DNA of 64,000 bases, from positions 1-64,000 of the forward strand of contig JAABSW010000009.1 in the NCBI GenBank assembly GCA_011390155.1, in the 5' to 3' direction. The notes beneath the pieces were generated by a model. That model ran no database searches. It was given only the letters and a program-made list of their open reading frames with translations, and had not been told where the DNA came from. The stretch is from Clostridiaceae bacterium. GTDB taxonomy: Bacteria > Bacillota > Clostridia > Peptostreptococcales > Tindalliaceae. Shown piece by piece: positions 57,903 to 64,000 of this stretch (position 1 is its first letter; each line of letters starts with the position of its first letter). The translations under genes were made by a program, and so were the position numbers.

Positions 57903-59003
57903 ATGGCAGTGGGTAGAAGTGGTGGTTCCGGTGGTAGAAGCAGTGGTGGTTCCTTTGGTGGCAGCCGCAGCAGTGGTGGTCGCAGTGGCGGTCTTTTTGG
58001 CGGCAGAAGTGGTGGACGAAGTGGTGGTCTTTTTGGAGGAAGTCTGGGAAAAGGCTCTTTTGGAAACGCTGGCAACAGTGGAGGTCTCTTTGGGAAGCGG
58101 AAAAAAAGTGGTGGTCTATTTGGTAATCTTCAAAATAGCGGAAGGAATACCAGTCCAACAGGCTGGGGCGGATTTTCGGGTGGTGGAAGATCTGGCGGTT
58201 CCGGATGTGGATGTGGTTGCGGCTCACTGATTGGACTCCTGATTATCGTTGCTATTGTGGCAGTGCTCATTATGTCAGGAATGGTTTCGATGTTCAGTGG
58301 ATCGACCAATGCCAACGACACTACTGTCATAACGGCATCCACCATCAGGCGTGAAGCACTGCCCCAAGGTTCGGTGAATGAAACTAATTATTATACTGAC
58401 GAATTGGGATGGATTAATAATCCGACCCAGTTGACTGGAGGATTAAAAAATTTCTATCAGCAAACAGGGGTACAGCCGCATTTGTATATCACAGATACCG
58501 TTAATGGCTCACGTTCTCCTTCCAACACCGATCTCGATGTTTTTGCCAATAACCTGTATGATCAACTCTTTACCGATGAAGCCCATCTGTTGCTTGTTTT
58601 TTTTGAATACGACGGATCTTATATGACACGTTATGTCGCTGGTACCCAGGCAAAAACCGTCATTGATTCGGAAGCCGCCGACATTCTTCTTGATTATATC
58701 GACCGGTATTACTACGATGACAGTTTGACGGATGAGGTCTATTTCAGTATGGCCTTCAACGATGCGGCAGAGCGTATCATGAAGGTAGAGCGGTCTCCCT
58801 GGATTGCTGTGTTTGTGATCATAGGTATTGCAGCACTACTACTCATTCTCTTTGTTTGGTGGCGAAATATGAAGAAGCAGAAAAACCTGGAGGCACAGCA
58901 GCGAGAGGAAATGCTGAACACACCGCTGGAAAAATACGGCGACCTTGAAATGGAGAAGTTGGAGAAAAGATACGAAGAACCGAATGGTGATTCAGATCAA
59001 TAA
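57903..59003 (+). CDS. Gly/Ser/Arg-rich N-terminus plus TM plus TPM-like domain membrane protein
   Basis: GGRSGGLFGGRSGGRSGGLFGG repeats; TM; YYTDELGWINNPTQLTGGLKNFYQQTGVQPHLYIT...HLLLVFFEYDGSYMTRYVAGTQA; second TM. Confidence 0.75.
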   Translation: MAVGRSGGSGGRSSGGSFGGSRSSGGRSGGLFGGRSGGRSGGLFGGSLGKGSFGNAGNSGGLFGKRKKSGGLFGNLQNSGRNTSPTGWGGFSGGGRSGGSGCGCGCGSLIGLLIIVAIVAVLIMSGMVSMFSGSTNANDTTVITASTIRREALPQGSVNETNYYTDELGWINNPTQLTGGLKNFYQQTGVQPHLYITDTVNGSRSPSNTDLDVFANNLYDQLFTDEAHLLLVFFEYDGSYMTRYVAGTQAKTVIDSEAADILLDYIDRYYYDDSLTDEVYFSMAFNDAAERIMKVERSPWIAVFVIIGIAALLLILFVWWRNMKKQKNLEAQQREEMLNTPLEKYGDLEMEKLEKRYEEPNGDSDQ

Positions 59004-59069
59004 AAAACTTAACCTGAAGCATCCTGTCCAAACTGGGCAGTGCGATAATATGAATGAGGAGGAAATGAA

Positions 59070-59747
59070 ATGGCTATATTAGATCGATTCAGCGACATTA
59101 TTAAGGCAAACATCAACGTGGTCCTTGATAAAATGGAAGATCCGGCCAAGATGATTGACCAGTATTTGAATGACATGATGGAAGACATGGCCGAAGTCAA
59201 GCGCAGTACTGCAGGAGTGATTGCAGAAGAAAAACGCACCAAACGGTTAGTGGATGAGAACCAGGCCGCGGTGGCCAAATACGAAGATTTTGCCAGAAAA
59301 GCAGTGGCGTCAGGTAATGAAGGGGATGCCCGCACATTCATCACCAAAAAGCAGGAACTGGAAAACGTAGGAGCAGGATTGATGACAGCCTATGCTGCCG
59401 CCCATGAAAATGCGCTGAAAATGCGCCAGATGCACGACAAACTGGCGTCTGATATTGAGGCGCTGAAAGCGCGTCGCTCGATGATTAAAGCAAAAGTCGA
59501 TGTGGCGAAAACCCAGGAAAAAATGAATGAAGTTGGGGCTGCCATGGCTAAATCCCATGGAGCGGCCAATGCTTTTAACCGCATGGAGGATAAAGCCAGC
59601 AGAATGCTTGATGAGGCAAACGCCATGGCAGAACTAAATATGGAACCCATTGATGATGCAAAGGCACTGGAAGAGAAGTACGCTTCCCAGGGTACTGCTT
59701 CTGTTGATGAAGAACTTGCTAAAATTAAAGAAGAATTGGGCAAGTAG
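59070..59747 (+). CDS. PspA/IM30 family protein
   Basis: MAILDRFSDIIKANINVVLDKMEDPAKMIDQYLNDMMEDMAEVKRSTAGVIAEEKR. Confidence 0.93.
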   Translation: MAILDRFSDIIKANINVVLDKMEDPAKMIDQYLNDMMEDMAEVKRSTAGVIAEEKRTKRLVDENQAAVAKYEDFARKAVASGNEGDARTFITKKQELENVGAGLMTAYAAAHENALKMRQMHDKLASDIEALKARRSMIKAKVDVAKTQEKMNEVGAAMAKSHGAANAFNRMEDKASRMLDEANAMAELNMEPIDDAKALEEKYASQGTASVDEELAKIKEELGK

Positions 59748-59877
59748 ATTAGTTGGTTTACAATATTATAATTTGATTGCATCAAAAAAGAGACTTAACC
59801 CTCCATGCGGTCTATCACATGAAGGGTTGATTCTTGTGAAAGTGTCGTTGTCCTGTTAATAAGAAAGGATTGAATAA

Positions 59878-60810
59878 ATGAAGAGAATCGCGTTATTAGG
59901 AACAGCCTTGGTGGTGTTGGCGCTGGTTCGGTCTTTAAGGGCACAGTATAGAAAAGAGATCAATCATGCTTATAAAAGGGTATCAGATGGAAGCCGTGTA
60001 TTGAACACGGAAAATGGTGAAATTGAATACAGCACTGATGGGGAAGGGACACCAGTACTGCTGATTCATGGCGCAGGCGGCGGCTATGACCAGGGTCTGC
60101 TGGTGGGACAGTCGTTTTTAAATGGTGGCTATCGGCTCATCGCTGTTTCCAGGTTTGGTTATTTAGGTTCTCCGGTACTGGATGATGCCACCGTGGAAAA
60201 ACAGGCGATGCTTTACGCTGACTTGCTGACTCATTTGGACTTGGAAAAAGTGATGATTCTAGGTCTTTCAGCGGGCGGTCCCTCAGCGATGCAATTTGCC
60301 CATGATTATCCTGAAAAGAGCAACGCACTTATTTTGGTATCACCTGTAACCATTTTTACGGGCAAAGATATTCCTTTGAGTACAAAAATAGTCAATATCA
60401 TTCAAAAATCTGATTTTATTTATTGGCTGGTGTTAAAAACTTTTCGTACTCAAGCTTTAGCGTTAATGGGTATTCCTAAAGGAACATATAATTCGCTTAG
60501 CTTGGACGAGAAAAAATTTGCCAATCAAATGTTGGCATTCATGCATCCCATTCGTCCCAGAAGTGCGGGGATTATACACGAAGCTGAAATTGAACCTTTA
60601 TCAGGCGATGAAATGAGTCGAATGATAGTTCCCACCATTGTACTGCATGCCAGGGATGATAAGATAATAGACTATAAACATGCTGAATATTATCATGAGC
60701 ATAGGGCTGACTCACAGTTGATTTCCTTTAAGAGCGGTGGTCATGTGATGGCATCAGAACTAGAAGCGATTAGAGGTCATATCAAAGTATTTCTGGAGAA
60801 AATCATATAA
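59878..60810 (+). CDS. Alpha/beta hydrolase
   Basis: TPVLLIHGAGGGYDQGLLVGQ, LGLSAGGPSAMQFAHDYPEKS; paralogue of 28465-29412. Confidence 0.92.
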   Translation: MKRIALLGTALVVLALVRSLRAQYRKEINHAYKRVSDGSRVLNTENGEIEYSTDGEGTPVLLIHGAGGGYDQGLLVGQSFLNGGYRLIAVSRFGYLGSPVLDDATVEKQAMLYADLLTHLDLEKVMILGLSAGGPSAMQFAHDYPEKSNALILVSPVTIFTGKDIPLSTKIVNIIQKSDFIYWLVLKTFRTQALALMGIPKGTYNSLSLDEKKFANQMLAFMHPIRPRSAGIIHEAEIEPLSGDEMSRMIVPTIVLHARDDKIIDYKHAEYYHEHRADSQLISFKSGGHVMASELEAIRGHIKVFLEKII

Positions 60811-60884
60811 TTGAATATTTTTTTTAATTCATCGCTGGAAGAGGATAAATCTGACGTAAAATGAAATAAATTGACCAAATATGA

Positions 60885-60912
60885 TTGACATTGATCATGT
60901 GTGTGGTATTAT
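60885..60912 (+). promoter_or_regulatory. Sigma-A-type promoter upstream of DeoR-family gene
   Basis: TTGACA-N16-TATTAT. Confidence 0.6.
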
Positions 60913-60931
60913 TTTAGTGAGGGGGTGAACC

Positions 60932-61681
60932 ATGCTGCAACAAGAACGCTATGAGAAAATTCTGTCCCGGGTACAAGCCAAAGGGGCTGTCAGGGTGGCT
61001 GCCCTGGCAAAAGCATTGGAAATCAGTGAATCAACCATCCGAAGAGATATCATCGAACTGGACCATATGGGAAAGTTGCGAAAAGTCTTTGGAGGAGCGG
61101 TTTCCTGCGATGCCTACCTGACATCCAATGAAACAGATGTGAACACAAGAGCAACTTTCAGTGTATTGGAAAAAGATTCCATTGCCAGGTACGCTGCCAA
61201 TCTCATTGAAGCAGACGACTTCGTGTTCATTGACGCTGGTACAACCACTGATAAACTCATTGACTTTTTACCCGGTAGTAAAACGGCCACCTTTGTCACC
61301 AACGGCCTGGCTCACGCCCTAACCTTAACCCGCAGAGGTCATAAGGTGTATTTACTGGGGGGGAGGGTCAACGCCAGCACAGAAGCTGCCACAGGCGTGG
61401 AAGCCGTTTCAAGTTTAGGAAAGTATAACTTTACTAAGTGTTTCTTAGGCACCAACGGCATCGATGTGGAACATGGGTTTACCACACCCAACGTGGAAGA
61501 GGCCATGGTGAAAACCCATGCTGCTCAGCGTTCCTCCGTGGTATATGTGCTGGCGGACAGCAACAAGTTTGAAACTGTTGCGCCGGTTACTTTTCTGGGT
61601 ATAGATAAAGCGTGGATCATTACTGACAAACTGGAGAATGTGGAATACAGGGACCATACGGAAATCATCGAAACTGAATAA
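60932..61681 (+). CDS. DeoR/GlpR family transcriptional regulator
   Basis: MLQQERYEKILSRVQAKGAVRVAALAKALEISESTIRRDIIELDHMGKLRKVFGGAV. Confidence 0.94.
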   Translation: MLQQERYEKILSRVQAKGAVRVAALAKALEISESTIRRDIIELDHMGKLRKVFGGAVSCDAYLTSNETDVNTRATFSVLEKDSIARYAANLIEADDFVFIDAGTTTDKLIDFLPGSKTATFVTNGLAHALTLTRRGHKVYLLGGRVNASTEAATGVEAVSSLGKYNFTKCFLGTNGIDVEHGFTTPNVEEAMVKTHAAQRSSVVYVLADSNKFETVAPVTFLGIDKAWIITDKLENVEYRDHTEIIETE

Positions 61682-61782
61682 AATGTGAATCATAACAACA
61701 CACCAATGTTGAGGGTGCAGATTACCTCAATGTGATAGATGCAAGTGATCAATTACACATAGGAGAAATTAGGAGGTTTATT

Positions 61783-62802
61783 ATGAAAATGAAAGTGGCA
61801 ATTAATGGATTTGGAAGAATAGGACGTCTCACATTCGGGCAGATTTTTGGGAATGACGATTACGATGTGGTGGCCATCAATGACCTGAGCCAACCAGACA
61901 TGCTGGCATACCTGCTGAAGTACGACAGTGTTCAAAAATCCTTTGAGAACCATACGGTGGAAAACTCTGATCATTCTATTACTGTGGATGGAAAGGAAAT
62001 TAAGATTTTTAGAGAGCCAGATCCATCCAAGCTTCCCTGGGGAGACCTGGGTGTGGATGTAGTTTTGGAATGCACCGGCTTTTTCACTTCCAGGAAAAAA
62101 TCCCAGGCACACATTGATGCAGGTGCCAAGAAAGTTTTGATTTCTGCTTCGGCTGGTGATGACGTACCCACCATTGTTTATGGTGTCAACCACGATATTC
62201 TCACCAAAGACGATACCATTGTGTCTGGAGCTTCCTGCACAACCAACTGCCTGGCACCCATGGCAAAGGCGCTGCATGAGTACCGGGAAGTACGTACCGG
62301 CTTTATGACCACCATCCACGCTTATACTGGTGACCAGATGTTGCTGGACGGACCTCACCCCAAAAATGACTTCCGTCGTGCCCGTGCCGGTGCCATTAAC
62401 ATTGTTCCCACCAGCACAGGTGCTGCAAAAGCCATTGGCATGGTTATTCCCGAATTGGACGGCAGGCTCATGGGTAATGCCCAGCGTGTACCGGTGGCTT
62501 CCGGTTCCGTCACCATCTTGAATGCGGTATTAAAAGACGACACCGAAACCGTCACATTGGAAGGCCTTCATGAAGCCATGAAAGATGCTTCCAACGAGAC
62601 CTTTGGCTACACTGAAGAAAAGCTGGTTTCCAGTGACATCATTGGCATAACCTATGGTTCATTGTTTGACGCCACCCAGACACTGGTTGCCCGAAGCGGT
62701 ACTGGTGTGTTCCAGGTGCAGGTGGTTGCCTGGTATGACAACGAAATGAGTTATGTGGCGCAGCTTGTGCGCACTTTAAAGCATATGGGAAGCTTAGCTT
62801 AG
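61783..62802 (+). CDS. gap: Glyceraldehyde-3-phosphate dehydrogenase, type I
   Basis: [60 protein letters not shown]. Confidence 0.95.
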   Translation: MKMKVAINGFGRIGRLTFGQIFGNDDYDVVAINDLSQPDMLAYLLKYDSVQKSFENHTVENSDHSITVDGKEIKIFREPDPSKLPWGDLGVDVVLECTGFFTSRKKSQAHIDAGAKKVLISASAGDDVPTIVYGVNHDILTKDDTIVSGASCTTNCLAPMAKALHEYREVRTGFMTTIHAYTGDQMLLDGPHPKNDFRRARAGAINIVPTSTGAAKAIGMVIPELDGRLMGNAQRVPVASGSVTILNAVLKDDTETVTLEGLHEAMKDASNETFGYTEEKLVSSDIIGITYGSLFDATQTLVARSGTGVFQVQVVAWYDNEMSYVAQLVRTLKHMGSLA

Positions 62803-62838
62803 TGTAAACTAAAACAAAAATGCATTGCACCACCAACA

Positions 62839-62873
62839 AAAAAGAGGCTAGGAGTCACAACTCCTGCCTCTTT
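62839..62873. terminator. Terminator after gap
   Basis: AAAGAGGCTAGGAGT-CACA-ACTCCTGCCTCTTTT. Confidence 0.85.
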
Positions 62874-62902
62874 TGTAAGTGATAAACATGAAAGTTTACT
62901 GT

Positions 62903-63799
62903 TTATTCTGTTTTAAGTTCAATTGGAGGAGCGCTTACTACCTCAAAAGTTGCGGAGGCCAGTTGCACCTGAGAGGAACTGTTTTCCACTTTTTTCAGGA
63001 TTCTTGTAAAGAGTTCATCTTTTACAATCACTCTTTTTTTATAATCTACCACATATCGCAGGTTAAACTCCACCCAGTTATCATTTGCGACAATGGTCAC
63101 CATAGGTTTTGTTGTTGCGTCTTCAATCATAAACTTACGAACCATTGTTTTCCAGTGTATTTCTGCTTCATTGGCATAATCACCCACCACTTCATGCGCA
63201 ACTTCATAGAAAAATTGTCTGGCAAGGTCATAATTACTGCCGTATTTAACGGGAATTTTAATTTCATCCCACAGAAAGGGAAAATCTGCAGAATAATTAT
63301 AAACCGGTTCTTTGAAGACAAAACTGTTGCCGATTCTGACAATTCTTCCGTTATACAAATCTCCTTCAACCCACCCTCCAATTTCCATGATTGTGGTTCT
63401 GAGAACACCGACGTCAATTACATCTCCTTTAATGCCGCCCAATAACACCCGGTCCCCGGATTTATAAATATCACTTAACAAAATGGCCATCCATCCGGCT
63501 ATGCTGACGATAACTTCCTGCAAGGCAAAAGCAATCCCTGCTCCGGCGATTCCAAAAAAGACCGTCAATGTACCTAAACGATCCCGATAAATGACGGATA
63601 ACAAAAGCACAACAAGAAAATAACCAACAGTGTTGATGGCCTTTTTGCTTCGATAAAAGTTGTTGTGATCTTTGATAGACTTGCCGACACGGGTCCGGAC
63701 CAGCCTAATCACCGTTAAAATGATCAAAACGCCTATCACGGCAATGATCAGTTGCATTACGAATGGTTCCTGTATTATTTGAACTAAATATTCATCCAT
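62903..63799 (-). CDS. MscS-family mechanosensitive ion channel
   Basis: FFGIAGAGIAFALQEVIVSIAGWMAILLSDIYKSGDRVLLGGIKGDVIDVGVLRTTIMEIG. Confidence 0.9.
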   Translation of the reverse strand: MDEYLVQIIQEPFVMQLIIAVIGVLIILTVIRLVRTRVGKSIKDHNNFYRSKKAINTVGYFLVVLLLSVIYRDRLGTLTVFFGIAGAGIAFALQEVIVSIAGWMAILLSDIYKSGDRVLLGGIKGDVIDVGVLRTTIMEIGGWVEGDLYNGRIVRIGNSFVFKEPVYNYSADFPFLWDEIKIPVKYGSNYDLARQFFYEVAHEVVGDYANEAEIHWKTMVRKFMIEDATTKPMVTIVANDNWVEFNLRYVVDYKKRVIVKDELFTRILKKVENSSSQVQLASATFEVVSAPPIELKTE

Positions 63800-63965
63800 G
63801 AAATGCACCTCTTTAGACACGGTATTTTAATACTCTTATACCCCAAAATAACCTCAAAACAAACGACTAAGTGTTAGCAAGAAGATCATATAACTTGAAA
63901 CAAGTTAAAAAAAGATTAGAATATAAGTTAAGAACATACGAAAACGTTAACCAGGAGGTGTGCCA

Positions 63966-64000
63966 ATGTCTACAGTTAAAGAAACACCAGTGAAGGAAAA
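63966..64000 (+). CDS. Start of a CDS of unknown product, truncated by the window end
   Basis: AGGAGGTG RBS then ATG: MSTVKETPVKE. Confidence 0.6.
   Translation, partial: MSTVKETPVKE

Noticed and set aside
57746-58227. Minus- and plus-strand ORFs rich in Pro/Leu or His/Val opposite the Gly-rich coding region
   Set aside because: Composition artefacts of the GGN/AGN repeats of the + strand gene; no RBS or domain support.

Overview
The 64 kb window looks chromosomal. AGGAGG-type ribosome sites, a YtfJ/GerW sporulation protein, YtxH/CsbD/YflT stress proteins and a PrpR-type sigma-54 activator suggest a spore-forming Clostridia-like Firmicute; taxonomy is inference. I saw no rRNA, tRNA, CRISPR array, phage region or intact transposase. 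Main blocks: (1) about 3.1-17.3 kb, a sigma-54-controlled acid-sugar catabolism locus: PrpR-like activator, DUF1537 kinase, PdxA-family dehydrogenase, tripartite tricarboxylate transporter (TctC/B/A), MDR dehydrogenase, LarA-like (DUF2088) protein, IlvD/Edd dehydratase, split UxaA dehydratase and D-2-hydroxyacid dehydrogenase. This combination is the best candidate for an undescribed pathway. (2) 17.8-21.5 kb, aminotransferase, ornithine-cyclodeaminase family protein and MocR regulator. (3) 25.7-28.0 kb, ECF sigma/anti-sigma coupled to DUF2953 and YtfJ. (4) 36-40 kb and 51-60 kb, stress, envelope and redox genes. (5) 45-51.5 kb, ABC exporter, SGNH hydrolase and cyanophycinase/cyanophycin synthetase. 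The most notable unexplained non-coding signal is ATCCTGTTTAT: six exact intergenic copies, all on the + strand, several at junctions with gene debris. One pair brackets a structured segment resembling an IS200/IS605 right end (omegaRNA-like). All product names come from reading translated sequence; no database searches were run.
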